Part shown: positions 15,935-23,984 of the stretch, one piece after another
Position numbering within the stretch: the stretch's first letter is position 1
Layout of the letters: every line of letters begins with the position of its first letter
Origin: Arthrobacter sp. Soil736
Lineage (GTDB): Bacteria; Actinomycetota; Actinomycetes; Actinomycetales; Micrococcaceae
Assembly (NCBI RefSeq): GCF_001428005.1
Contig: NZ_LMSB01000031.1
Location: 1-39,957 of the forward strand
Direction of reading: 5' to 3'
DNA length: 39,957 nt
Notes under the pieces: generated by a model
Database searches by the model: none
Told to the model about the DNA's origin: nothing
What the model saw: the letters and a program-made list of their open reading frames with translations, nothing else
Translations under genes and position numbers: made by a program

Positions 15935-15972
15935 GCCGGAGTCCGGGGATCAGTTGATCCCCGGACTCCGGC
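15935..15972 (-). terminator. 18-bp perfect hairpin between phoA and the next gene
   Basis: The arms at 15935-15952 and 15955-15972 are exact inverted repeats with only GT between them (in practice a 4- to 6-nt loop). It begins 12 nt after the phoA stop and ends 18 nt before the next ATG. No U-run follows on the minus strand, so it may stabilise the phoA message 3' end or attenuate rather than fully terminate. Confidence 0.65.
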
Positions 15973-15984
15973 GGGCGGTGCAGG

Positions 15985-17487
15985 TTAGCGGAGGACGCGG
16001 AGGGAGTTCCCGACGATGTCAAAGAGGTCCGTGTTGTCCACGCTGCCCTGGAGCTGCTCGGATCCCGAGCCGTAGGCGTAGATGGGGACATCCGCGCCGG
16101 TGTGGTTGCCGGAGAGGTAGGTCAGCCAGAGGCTGGCTTCCTTGGATCCGTCCTTGACCTCGGCACTGTCGTCCGGAGTGCGGAACGTTGCCGGTGCGAA
16201 GTTTCGCGGATCGCCTGCGCCGGCGCCGTTGATGATTCCCGTGGAGCGGGCGGGGTCCTTGACGTTGCCTCCCGGACGGCTCGTGGCGGAGTTGTTGGCA
16301 GTGTTGGCGGCGTCGACGTTGGCCGGGGGCGCGGCCGCTTCGGCGTTGGTGAAGCTGCCCTTTTCAATGATGTTGAACCCGGCGCATTCGTGGTCGGCAG
16401 TGACGATGACCAGCGTGTTGCCGTCCTTCTTGGCGAAGTCCAGTGCTGCCGCGACGGAGTCGTCGAAGGCCTTGATTTCTTCAAGGGTCTGGGCCGCGTC
16501 GTTGGCGTGGGAGCGCTTATCGATCAGCGCACCTTCGATCTGGAGGTAGAACCCGTTGCCGCTGGAGTCCTTCTTCTTGTTGTCGAGCAGCTCGATGGCT
16601 TTCTTAGTCATTTCCGGCAGCGACGGTTCCTGCGCCTGAGGGGCGGCGGGGTTGTCCTGCTTGGTCTTTTCGATGGTGAGGTTGCCCTTGTTGAACAGGC
16701 CGAAGACCTTCTCGCCTGTCGCACTGTTCAGGTCGGTGCGGGTGGCGGGGATCTGGCTGGAGACCGATCCCAGAACCGCGTAGCCCTGCTCCTTCAGTGC
16801 GGTCTCGTCGGTGCTGTCGAAGCGGCTCAAGCCGCCGCCGAAGATGACGTCCGCGGTGCCGTTGCGGGCGATCTGGTCAGCGATCGGGGTGACCCGGACA
16901 TCGCCGGTGGGAAGCGCCGCGCCGGTCACGGTGGTGTCCTGGCAGGCGGCTGCCGAGTACACAGGGCCCTGGCAGCCGCGCGCCAGGGCGTGGCTCATCT
17001 GCCCGGCCGGGGTGGCGTCGGTGATCTCGGCGGTGGAGACGTTGCCGGTGCGGTAGCCGGCCTGCTTGGCCAACTCCATCATGGTGGGCACGACGGTGCC
17101 CTTGGCGTCTACACCCAGGGCGGCGTTGTAGGTCTTAACCCCTGAGGCCCAGGCGGTGGCCGATGAGGCGGAGTCGGTGACGAGGTTCGGCCTGAAGTCG
17201 GCCTGTCCCGGCTGGCCGGACTTCTTCTCCACAGCATAGGTGCTCACGTAGCCCTGCGCGGGAAGGGTCTCCATGACCAACTTCCCGTTCGCGCCATAGA
17301 AGCGCTCCCGGCCGGCGGTGACGTGCGTCCGACCCATGCCATCGCCCAGCAGATAGATGACGTTCTTGGTCCGGCCGTCGTTGTTATCCTCAGCCGAAGC
17401 GGGGGCGGCTGGTCCGCTGACGGCGACAGCCGTTAGCACGGCGGCAAGAGCCGCAGTGGATGTAAGCACTGAAAGAGTGCGTCCCAT
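15985..17487 (-). CDS. phoA: Secreted alkaline phosphatase
   Basis: A 500-residue extracellular phosphomonoesterase that releases phosphate from organic esters. It has a signal peptide to about residue 33 (PASAED). Metal-site and nucleophile motifs are NVIYLLGDGMG, VTDSASSATAW (Ser106 is the likely nucleophile) and VIVTADHECAGF, with QIEGALIDKRSHAND for the central metal ligands. The Arg that binds phosphate in the E. coli enzyme is not obvious without an alignment. I chose the ATG at 17487, which has GGGAG 8 bp upstream; an in-frame start 17 codons earlier lacks this. A PHO box lies about 100 bp upstream. It complements the neighbouring Pst uptake locus. Confidence 0.93.
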   Translation of the reverse strand: MGRTLSVLTSTAALAAVLTAVAVSGPAAPASAEDNNDGRTKNVIYLLGDGMGRTHVTAGRERFYGANGKLVMETLPAQGYVSTYAVEKKSGQPGQADFRPNLVTDSASSATAWASGVKTYNAALGVDAKGTVVPTMMELAKQAGYRTGNVSTAEITDATPAGQMSHALARGCQGPVYSAAACQDTTVTGAALPTGDVRVTPIADQIARNGTADVIFGGGLSRFDSTDETALKEQGYAVLGSVSSQIPATRTDLNSATGEKVFGLFNKGNLTIEKTKQDNPAAPQAQEPSLPEMTKKAIELLDNKKKDSSGNGFYLQIEGALIDKRSHANDAAQTLEEIKAFDDSVAAALDFAKKDGNTLVIVTADHECAGFNIIEKGSFTNAEAAAPPANVDAANTANNSATSRPGGNVKDPARSTGIINGAGAGDPRNFAPATFRTPDDSAEVKDGSKEASLWLTYLSGNHTGADVPIYAYGSGSEQLQGSVDNTDLFDIVGNSLRVLR

Positions 17488-17588
17488 CAGAGTTCTCCCA
17501 ACGAGAAAGTGCGAGTGACCGGCGCCGACGGGCGCCAAGCCACGACGCTAGGGGCGTTACCGGGCCACCGGGCGACACTTCAGTGGAT

Positions 17589-17610
17589 CGGGAGTGAAGC
17601 CAGCGTGAAC
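17589..17610 (-). promoter_or_regulatory. PHO box upstream of phoA
   Basis: On the minus strand two 11-bp direct repeats, GTTCACGCTGG (17610-17600) and CTTCACTCCCG (17599-17589), match the actinobacterial PHO-box unit. They lie 102 bp before the phoA start. A -10 element at the expected spacing is not obvious. Confidence 0.65.
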
Positions 17611-17708
17611 ACCGCTCCCGGTGCGGATCGAATGGGCGTAACCGGGGCGCGGGTGCCCAACATCAGCGCGGCGGGGACGTCGGGAGTGCGAGCCCTTGTT
17701 GAATCCGG

Positions 17709-18362
17709 CTATTGGGGCCGGGTGTGGGCAGCTTTCCGGCCGGTGATCCATCCTGGCAGTGCTGCGTCCAGCGCCCGGGCTCGCACGGGATGCAGTTGGC
17801 CGTGCTTGTACTTGTACCTCTGGCCGCGCAGCCAGATGCCGAGTTCACGCTCCTGCCCGGTGACGGTGAGCGTGGTGCGCGGCCAGGGGTTTCCTGCTGC
17901 CCGGTAGGCGACCAGTTCCTGGAGGCGGTCCTGCCATTTTTGCTGGTGTGCTGCCTCTCTGGGCTTCCGCTGCCAGTCAGGCAGTGCGGCCAGGCCTTCG
18001 CCGATGACAGGGTTCAGGATCCCGGCCTCGGCATCGCGGCGGCGGCGCCGCAGCCATTGCGCGAGCTCCCGTTCCGCTCTGTCCTCGGCATTACGGGAGG
18101 GGTAGCGGCCAGTTGCCTCGACCATCGCGACCACCTGATACAGGCGCTTCAGGCCTGGCACTGCATGCGCGGCGGACCCTTTGGCTGCTGCCGCGTGTTC
18201 GGCGTGCAGGGCGGGATCCGCGGCCTTCGCCACGGAAATGTGGTGGGAGACCCTGGCGACGTCGTGGTGTGTCAGTTCCGCGATCTTCTTCCGCGACAAC
18301 CCTTTCCGGTACATCAGTACCCACTCAGCATGGGGAGTGGCCGTGCACCGTTTTTTCGTCAC
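17709..18362 (-). CDS. Helicase-associated (HA) domain protein with N-terminal helix-turn-helix
   Basis: A 217-residue basic protein. I chose the GTG at 18362 because GGAAGGA lies 7 bp upstream; a longer form from 18395 is possible. Residues 1-45 look like a helix-turn-helix (MYRKGLSRKKIAELTHHDVA). Two HA-like repeats follow, one with ELAQWLRRRRRDA and one at the C-terminus with WQDRLQELVAYRAAGNPWPR and ELGIWLRGQRYKYKHGQL. This domain family binds nucleic acid and is frequent in Arthrobacter as free-standing proteins of unknown role. It lies between phoA and a small gene that carries a strong PHO box, 136 bp downstream of that small gene. Confidence 0.75.
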   Translation of the reverse strand: MTKKRCTATPHAEWVLMYRKGLSRKKIAELTHHDVARVSHHISVAKAADPALHAEHAAAAKGSAAHAVPGLKRLYQVVAMVEATGRYPSRNAEDRAERELAQWLRRRRRDAEAGILNPVIGEGLAALPDWQRKPREAAHQQKWQDRLQELVAYRAAGNPWPRTTLTVTGQERELGIWLRGQRYKYKHGQLHPVRARALDAALPGWITGRKAAHTRPQ

Positions 18363-18497
18363 GGCTGCATCCTTCCACACCTGACGCGCCATCAACCGCC
18401 TGGGCTCCTGCCACTGCCGTCATGCCTGGGTGCTCCGACGAAATCACCCTGACTAACGTGCACGCCGCCTCCTTTGTCTGGAGCGGCGGCGCGGTGC

Positions 18498-18743
18498 CTA
18501 ATAGGCGACCGGGTTTTCCAGTTCCGGGAGGATTTCCACGGGGTCGCCGGCCAGGTAGATCGGGCGTGGAGCGTGGCCGTCGATCCGGACCCACGGGACG
18601 GATGCGTCCGGTGTCAGGTTATCGATGACACCCCGCCGGGCTGGTTGGCCCGATTCGCGGATCTCCGCTTCCTGACCGCTGCTCAAATTGGCACACGGAA
18701 CCGGAGGTTCAGCATCGCCGGCTGCGGGAGGGTTCGAGTCCAT
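18498..18743 (-). CDS. Small acidic protein of unknown function under a PHO box
   Basis: An 81-residue protein with no signal or membrane segment. The C-terminal half (GVIDNLTPDASVPWVRIDG, then PRPIYLAGDPVEILPE) looks like a compact beta-rich domain with alternating hydrophobics. No family is recognised. A strong direct-repeat PHO box ends only 23 bp before the ATG at 18743. The true start may therefore be farther downstream, or the message may be nearly leaderless. The HA-domain gene follows in the same direction. Confidence 0.5.
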   Translation of the reverse strand: MDSNPPAAGDAEPPVPCANLSSGQEAEIRESGQPARRGVIDNLTPDASVPWVRIDGHAPRPIYLAGDPVEILPELENPVAY

Positions 18744-18765
18744 GTGCCCATGTGATCAGGTGCCG

Positions 18766-18795
18766 GTGAACAGTCTGTGAACCTGGCCTGTGAAT
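18766..18795 (-). promoter_or_regulatory. Strong PHO box (three GTTCAC-like units)
   Basis: On the minus strand GTTCACAGACT (18782-18772) is followed directly by GTTCACCGGCA (18771-18761), with two exact GTTCAC cores 11 bp apart. A third core, ATTCAC (18795-18790), lies 13 bp farther upstream. This is the best PHO-box match in the window. It reads towards the 81-residue gene. The -10 position would fall close to that gene's first codon. Confidence 0.65.
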
Positions 18796-18817
18796 CGCCT
18801 GTCGATCTAAACCCACG

Positions 18818-19069
18818 GTGATGGTGGGCAAGTGCACTCGCCTGGCAGATGCCGCCCACGGCGTCTGGAAGGTCTTGGGCTACCACCGGGACAGTCGTCA
18901 GCCGCGACCTGCGTCGGCTCGGATCCGAGGCTTCGTCCGGGGAGGAAACTGGCTCGGCTATGGCAGACTGCACGCACTGGAGCAATCCGTCGCCCGGAAC
19001 CGGAAGCCCGCTTTCACCGTTTGCGCGTGGGCCGCTCACTACTTCCGGGGAGGCCCCGCAATGCTATGA
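18818..19069 (+). pseudogene. CHAD-domain C-terminal relic, frameshifted
   Basis: Two frames together spell the end of a CHAD domain: VWKVLGYHRDS in one, TVVSRDLRRLGSEASSGEE in the next, then GYGRLHALEQSVARN back in the first. The intact CYTH-CHAD protein nearby has ILGEHQDSLVTRELLRDLG and GFSYGRLHAIEQ. At least two frameshifts and the missing N-terminal domain show it is dead. It shares GRLHALEQSVA with the other relic at 25490, so both derive from a CHAD gene different from the intact one. Confidence 0.65.
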
Positions 19070-19115
19070 AGGCTGCGCCCGCGCCGTCAACACATGGAGG
19101 CGTGGCAGGACGCCT

Positions 19116-19544
19116 CTAGTCCAGCACGGAAACAGTAACTGGATGTCGCCGCGACAGTTCTGTCTGCTCCGCCAACTCGGCGAGCCGGTGCGCACGGGCG
19201 GACTCCGCAGGGGTGAACGGTGCCTGTGGGCGGGAAAAGTACAGGGGCACCAGCCCCGGCGAAAGTATTTTCAGCACCGTGCCATCGCCCGGGCGGGGGC
19301 TGTCGCAGGAAGGGCCGCCCGGAAGAATCCTCGCCTCGAGAAGGTCAGCGACGGCGAGTAGAAGTTTGTCAGGGTTCCGCGCCACACGAAGCGCCAGGCT
19401 CAGGGCCTTCGTCTGCCCGTCGGCCAGGGCCAAGGCGGTTGTAGGCCAAGCCTTCACATCCTGGCCTCCGCCTGCCGCGGCCGCGGCCAGCAGATCCGAG
19501 TGGGTGGCATGTTCAGGTGTGGTGACGAGAAGGTCCGCAAGCAT
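19116..19544 (-). CDS. Unknown protein, possibly N-terminally truncated
   Basis: 142 residues from the ATG at 19544. The sequence is Ala/Leu-rich with helical character (KALSLALRVARNPDKLLLAV) and has a C-terminal AHRLAELAEQTEL. The frame stays open and coding-like upstream to a TAA at 19635 (NWGAEILGLQIHPVADRM lies just before the chosen Met), but no ordinary start codon is present there. Either translation begins at 19544 or the gene has lost its 5' end. No family recognised. It follows the CYTH-CHAD gene in the same direction after about 210 bp. Confidence 0.45.
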   Translation of the reverse strand: MLADLLVTTPEHATHSDLLAAAAAGGGQDVKAWPTTALALADGQTKALSLALRVARNPDKLLLAVADLLEARILPGGPSCDSPRPGDGTVLKILSPGLVPLYFSRPQAPFTPAESARAHRLAELAEQTELSRRHPVTVSVLD

Positions 19545-19752
19545 CCGGTCGGCGACGGGATGGATCTGAAGACCGAGGATTTCTGCTCCCCAGTTTCCCG
19601 CCGACCGCGCGGCCCGGTCAATAAGCGATGGCTCTTATGACTCCGTATGCCGGGCATCCGGAGAATCAGCCGAGCATGCCCGCGCAGCGGCGTGTTCGAA
19701 GCGGGCGTCGCCGTGCCGGCAGATCCGGCAAGGGCAAGAACCGTCCGAGCAT

Positions 19753-21273
19753 TTACTTCCTGTGTAGGGGTTTCGGCCGGAACCGCGCCCATGCGCGGAG
19801 GAATTGTGCCTGGGAGTCGGATCCGCGTTGTTGTTCGATTGCGTGCAGACGCCCGTAGCTGAATCCATTGGCCCCTTCCGATTGGGCCCTCGCGCCCAGG
19901 TCTCGGAGCAGTTCGCGGGTGACCAGGCTGTCCTGGTGTTCGCCGAGGATCTGTTGGATGTGCTCGGCGGCTCGTGCCAGTCGGCGGGCCCGCTTCCCGT
20001 GGATCGAGGCCGCAGCCTCGGCCGCGTACCGTAGTCGTTTCGCGGACTTGCGTACCTCGTGCAAGGCGGCATCGGCCGTGGCCCCGTCCCGTGCGCCGTC
20101 TACGGCTTCGACCGCCTGTTTCAGGCGGGTCCGGTCGGCAGCTACCCGGTCCGCCACGCACTTCCTGGCAGGCTTGCGGGCGAGGTCCGAAAGCGGCGGG
20201 TCCGTGACGAAGGAGTCGAGGGAATCGAGCAGCCGGAAGTACCTGTCGCTGTCAAGGGCTGCCAGTCCGGCGGCCCGCGCGTCGTGGTGTCTGGCGCCGA
20301 GGTGTTCCTCGATCCGCTGTTGGACCGGGCCCATGAGAAGCTCCGCCGGTTCAGTGCCGATCATGTCCTTGAGCCGCTGGAGGATGACCTCCGCGTCGCG
20401 GGCCGCGCCCGCGGCGCCTGCCAGCCACTTCAGTTCTTCCCGCAGACTCCCGGCGACCGCGGGGTCGGTGAGTTTGCGGTAGGTGGCCAGGGCCGAGCGC
20501 ATGCTGCGTGCGGCTACCCGAAGCTGGTGCACCGCGTCCGGCAGGTCGTCGCGCACGCCAGGATCGTGCGCTTTCAGCGCCCGTACCATGGCGTGCATAT
20601 AGGCCAATAGCACCGCCGAGGCCGGGCCTTTGCGCGTCGGTTTTGGCGGGAGTGCAGGTCCGTCAGGGTAGTTGGCGCCCAGGGCACGTGCAAGCTTCGA
20701 GGGCAGAGCCGCCGGGTGCTGGCCGGACGCCGCCAGAAGCGTGTCCGCCGCCTTAAGCAGGTCGCGGCGCCCGTCAACAAGTTCGATCTCCCACTCCCGC
20801 CAGCTGCTGGATTCGGGCTTGCCAAGGAGCGTGTGGGCGTCCACCCGGTCATCGCAGAATTCGGCCAGGACCGTGTCGGCTGGCCCGTGCAGAGACAGAA
20901 CCGTGCGCCGGGTGCTCAGGCGTACGACGGGGACCAGCGCGCGGTCGCGGGTGTGAACGAGCACGAGCCGCCGCAGGCGTTCCGGGGCGGTGTCAGGGGC
21001 GCTTCCCACGGGCTCGGTCATCTCGCGACGTTCACCAGCTCCGAGGGGCAGTTTCAGGTGCCAGCCGGCGTCGTCTCCGCCGCTGCGCCTCCGGAGCGTG
21101 ATTCCGTGGGCGGCCAGCGCCAGATCCCGGGTATCAAAATAGACGGCATCCAGATGCTGTTCTTCAGGCGTCCCGACCCGGTCCACGTCCGAGAGCATGG
21201 CAAGTTCCGGCAACGGGGCATCCTGCTCGACTTCGTACTTTCGTTCCACCTCTACGGTGTCCGGCACGGTCAT
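19753..21273 (-). CDS. CYTH-CHAD protein (polyphosphate-binding / triphosphate-tunnel type)
   Basis: A 506-residue cytoplasmic protein. The N-terminal CYTH domain (about 1-200) carries VEVERKYEV, the ExExK motif (Glu8, Glu10, Lys12) that binds triphosphate, plus YFDTRDLALAAHGITLRRR. The C-terminal CHAD domain (about 225-500) has the expected conserved His/Arg/Lys helices: DAVHQLRVAARSMRSAL, EVRKSAKRLRYAAEA and ILGEHQDS. CHAD domains are known to bind inorganic polyphosphate, and CYTH enzymes hydrolyse triphosphate. The start is either the ATG at 21273 or a GTG at 21303 that sits in the loop of a 9-bp hairpin; I prefer the ATG. The gene fits the phosphate theme of the window. Confidence 0.9.
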   Translation of the reverse strand: MTVPDTVEVERKYEVEQDAPLPELAMLSDVDRVGTPEEQHLDAVYFDTRDLALAAHGITLRRRSGGDDAGWHLKLPLGAGERREMTEPVGSAPDTAPERLRRLVLVHTRDRALVPVVRLSTRRTVLSLHGPADTVLAEFCDDRVDAHTLLGKPESSSWREWEIELVDGRRDLLKAADTLLAASGQHPAALPSKLARALGANYPDGPALPPKPTRKGPASAVLLAYMHAMVRALKAHDPGVRDDLPDAVHQLRVAARSMRSALATYRKLTDPAVAGSLREELKWLAGAAGAARDAEVILQRLKDMIGTEPAELLMGPVQQRIEEHLGARHHDARAAGLAALDSDRYFRLLDSLDSFVTDPPLSDLARKPARKCVADRVAADRTRLKQAVEAVDGARDGATADAALHEVRKSAKRLRYAAEAAASIHGKRARRLARAAEHIQQILGEHQDSLVTRELLRDLGARAQSEGANGFSYGRLHAIEQQRGSDSQAQFLRAWARFRPKPLHRK

Positions 21274-21291
21274 ACTCAAGTCTAAGTCCGC

Positions 21292-21312
21292 GGCCCCGTT
21301 CACAACGGGGCC
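21292..21312 (-). promoter_or_regulatory. 9-bp perfect hairpin at the 5' end of the CYTH-CHAD gene
   Basis: GGCCCCGTT and AACGGGGCC flank a CAC loop. On the coding (minus) strand the loop reads GTG, an alternative in-frame start codon. The hairpin could mask that start, act as an operator, or be an upstream terminator. There is no U-run. Confidence 0.4.
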
Positions 21313-21602
21313 AAGAGTCCCTACTTTGGCCCAATGGAACTAGAGATCAAGCGCAACCGGATCAGGGTCCGCGTCACCAAACGCCCAGCCGCGGGGGCAA
21401 GACCTCGGCGGCCGCCAGCCAGGCTTCACCGACTGCCAGATCAGGAACAGCCGGCTCATCGAAGGGCGGCGCGCCTGCGCGCCGGGCGGCGGCCAGCGTC
21501 TGACGTGCCAACACGAAGAAATCCCTCTGCTGAAACGTGTGGGCAACGTGAAATGTCCAAGCTGAGTCCTCGGAGTATGAAGACGCTGTGGAAGGAATCA
21601 AC

Positions 21603-21857
21603 ATGACTGCCGGAGAACAACCAATCGTCCGTGAGTGGGCACAACTCTCAGCAGGAGAGGAAATCGAGGCATGGCACAACGGCCGGATTTTTCACCGGGG
21701 AAGCGTGATAGGCATGGTTCCGGATCTGGGACTGTTCTGGATCATGGACGCCCGGACCGGCGGGCGAAAACTGCTGGACATGGCCGAGTTTGAGATCATC
21801 CGCGTAGCGGTGGCGGCCATCTCCGACGGCCCTGAACCGGAGCATACGGCTACGTGA
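21603..21857 (+). CDS. Small conserved protein of unknown function
   Basis: An 84-residue protein starting at MTAGEQPIVREWAQL, with GGAAGGAA 6 bp upstream. The centre (EEIEAWHNGRIFHRGSVIGMVPDLGLFWIMD) alternates short beta strands with Gly turns, like a small SH3-like or RNA-binding barrel, and ends with KLLDMAEFEIIRV. No signal peptide. No family recognised with confidence. An ATG five codons upstream is less well placed. The gene precedes the SRPBCC gene in the same direction by 106 bp. Confidence 0.6.
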   Translation: MTAGEQPIVREWAQLSAGEEIEAWHNGRIFHRGSVIGMVPDLGLFWIMDARTGGRKLLDMAEFEIIRVAVAAISDGPEPEHTAT

Positions 21858-21963
21858 ACGCCACGCATCGCACTCACCAGACCACGCACCGTACATGTGA
21901 TGTTCACCAATGCCGCCCGAAGTCCAAACACCAACGTCATCGGCGCTGCGTACTCTGTCGGCT

Positions 21964-22383
21964 ATGAAATCCTTTGAGGCAGAGACCATGATCTACGCCC
22001 GGTCCTCCACCGTGTGGGACATCATCACCGATGACAGCAACTACACCGTCTGGGACTCCGGAATCACCCGCATCGAAGGTCAGATGCGCAACGGCGGCAC
22101 CATCAGAATCCGGACCCGGACCGGCGGACACCGAACCTTCCGCCTCCGCGTCCAACAGATCCCCGGAGAGATGATGACCTGGACCGGCGGCCTTCCCCTG
22201 GGCCTATCCACCGGCGTGCGGACGTTCACACTCTCACCCCAGGACGGGAAGACTCACCTGCGAGTGAGAGAGGAATTCAGCGGCCCCCTGCTGGGACTGA
22301 TCTGGCGGACCGTACCGGACCTTGGACAGGATTGCACCGGCTACGTCAACGCCGTCAAAGAACGCGCCGAACTGATCGGCTGA
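21964..22383 (+). CDS. SRPBCC (START-like) family protein
   Basis: A 139-residue soluble protein of the polyketide cyclase/START-like fold, which binds hydrophobic ligands in a helix-grip cavity. Typical features are the opening strand plus SSTVWDIITDDSNYTVWDSG, the GGTIRIRT strand, MTWTGGLP and the closing REEFSGPLLGLIWRTVPD before the C-terminal helix (YVNAVKERAELIG). I chose the ATG at 21964. No ribosome site is visible there, but TACTCT lies 9 bp before it, so the message may be leaderless. An ATG at 21910 would add 18 residues. Ligand unknown. Confidence 0.75.
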   Translation: MKSFEAETMIYARSSTVWDIITDDSNYTVWDSGITRIEGQMRNGGTIRIRTRTGGHRTFRLRVQQIPGEMMTWTGGLPLGLSTGVRTFTLSPQDGKTHLRVREEFSGPLLGLIWRTVPDLGQDCTGYVNAVKERAELIG

Positions 22384-22701
22384 CCCGGCCGCCAACGGTA
22401 CCAGCCCTGCAGAGATTACCAACACTTATGCGCTAGGAACTGGGTCGGGTTACCCGCGTGCGCTGGGAACAGATATGAGAACTGACCAGAATCACTCATG
22501 CGGATCGTACGCCCCGGCCATCGTTCCACGCCGCCGCGTTCCAGCGTTCGGCCTGTATCTGCGCTCTTTGCCATGCATCCGGTCTAACGGGGGCGGGATC
22601 CGCGGTTCATCGTCTTCGGCGCCAGCGGAGCTGTCACCGCGATCGCCGGAATCCTCCAGAACCGCCAGCTACCAACGCCCCACAACAGCAAAGGCTGCCT
22701 C
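22384..22701. other. Gene-free stretch
   Basis: No convincing gene. From 22588 the frame of the next gene is open and spells FIVFGASGAVTAIAG, which resembles a Rossmann fingerprint, but it has no start codon and follows a stop, so it may be a relic or chance. Confidence 0.4.
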
Positions 22702-23673
22702 ATGAATTCGGACCTGCACGTCATCTTCGGCACCGGAGCAATCGGACTCGCCACCTTCGATGCCCTCCGCCGTCGCGGCCGCACTGTCCGGTTGGTCAAC
22801 CGCTCCGGCAAAGCCGCCGTCCCCGACGACGTGGAAGTTGCCGGCGGAGACGCCAGCGATCCGGCCTTCGCCGCCCGCGCAGCCCGCGGCGCCACCGTCA
22901 CCTATCAGACGATGAACCCTCCCTACCAGGCGTGGAGCGCACAGTTCCCCGCCCTGCAATCCGGAGTGCTCTCGGCCGCGGAGGCCACAGGCGCCCGCCT
23001 TGTCAGCATGGAAAATGTCTACATGTACGGCCGCCCCGACGCACGCACCCTGACCGAGGACCGCGAAAACAACGCGCACACCAAAAAGGGACAGCTCCGG
23101 GCCAGGATGGCGGAGGACCTGCTCACGGCCCACCGTGCCGGCCGCGCCGAAATTGCCATCGGCCGCGCCTCAGACTATTTCGGACCCCGCGGCGGGGCCC
23201 AATCCAACCTAGGAGACCGGGTCTTCCCGGCAGCCCTGGCCGGCAAAACCAGCACAGTGCTTGGCGACCGCCACCAGCCCCACACCTACACCTACATCCC
23301 CGACATCGGTGAAGGTCTCGCCGTCTTGGGCGAACACCCGGACGCCCCTGGCGAAGTCTGGCACCTTCCCAACGACCCCGAAACCCGCAGCACCCAACAA
23401 CTGGTTGACGCCATATACCGCCAAGCCGGACAGCAGCACACCAAGCTTCGCTCCGTCCCTCCCCTGCTCCTGCGCGCCATGGCAATCACCAACCCCGTCG
23501 TGCGTGAACTCCTCGAAATGCAGTACCAATTCGAGGAACCCTTCATCGTCGACAGCAGCAAAATCACGAAAAGGCTCGGTGTCACCGCCACACCCCTGGA
23601 TCAGGCAATCAGCGAAACACTGCTCAGTTACATCAACACCGGTCAGGTCCATGCGGGACGAGCACAATCATGA
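22702..23673 (+). CDS. NAD-dependent epimerase/dehydratase family protein
   Basis: A 323-residue extended-SDR protein. The N-terminal Rossmann motif is VIFGTGAIGLATFDAL (GxGxxG), followed by a strand ending VNRSGK, which suggests NADP or NAD binding. VSMENVYMYGRPD and ARMAEDLL correspond to the region around the active site; the usual YxxxK is not clear, so activity is uncertain. RASDYFGPRGG and HTYTYIPDIGEGLAVLGEHP are typical of atypical or extended SDRs. AAAGG precedes the ATG by about 8 bp. The stop overlaps the next start by ATGA (23670-23673), showing a former two-gene operon with the truncated SDR. Confidence 0.85.
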   Translation: MNSDLHVIFGTGAIGLATFDALRRRGRTVRLVNRSGKAAVPDDVEVAGGDASDPAFAARAARGATVTYQTMNPPYQAWSAQFPALQSGVLSAAEATGARLVSMENVYMYGRPDARTLTEDRENNAHTKKGQLRARMAEDLLTAHRAGRAEIAIGRASDYFGPRGGAQSNLGDRVFPAALAGKTSTVLGDRHQPHTYTYIPDIGEGLAVLGEHPDAPGEVWHLPNDPETRSTQQLVDAIYRQAGQQHTKLRSVPPLLLRAMAITNPVVRELLEMQYQFEEPFIVDSSKITKRLGVTATPLDQAISETLLSYINTGQVHAGRAQS

Positions 23674-23891
23674 AACGGAATCACGGCGGGCGGATGGACG
23701 GCAGGACGGTGCTGGTCACCGGCGCCACCGGAGGCATCGGCGGAGCGACCGCCAAGGGCCTCGCCATTGGAGGCGAGCCGACGGGGTTTCGGTCGCCAAA
23801 TATTCGCCCGTGGTGGGACGGCTTGCTGCTCCCCTCCCTTTACTTGCACAGGGAGCCACACTGGCAGCCGGCCTTAACCCGATGCGGATAG
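23670..23891 (+). pseudogene. Short-chain dehydrogenase, N-terminal fragment
   Basis: The first 30 or so codons read GRTVLVTGATGGIGGATAKG, the NAD(P)-binding TGxxxGIG fingerprint of classical SDRs. After about 23765 the sequence no longer resembles an SDR and stops at 23891 after 73 residues instead of the usual ~250. It begins in an ATGA overlap with the epimerase gene, so the intact gene was probably translated with it. The break coincides with the start of the mobile-element relic, suggesting that an insertion or deletion cut it. Confidence 0.7.
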
Positions 23892-23984
23892 TGGGGATTA
23901 TGACAAGTATGAGGACTCCCTCTGCCTTCGTGTGACGACGAATGGTCCATTTTCGGCGCGGCAAAACGTCAACAGGGAGAGGTG

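Noticed and set aside
21374..21514. 46-codon minus-strand frame with GTG start and AGAGGGA upstream
   Set aside because: Codon use is good, but it is short, unrecognised and could be chance in GC-rich DNA; conservation would be needed.
21902..21907. GTTCAC upstream of the SRPBCC gene as a PHO box
   Set aside because: Single core with no partner at 11 bp and no -10 at 18 bp.
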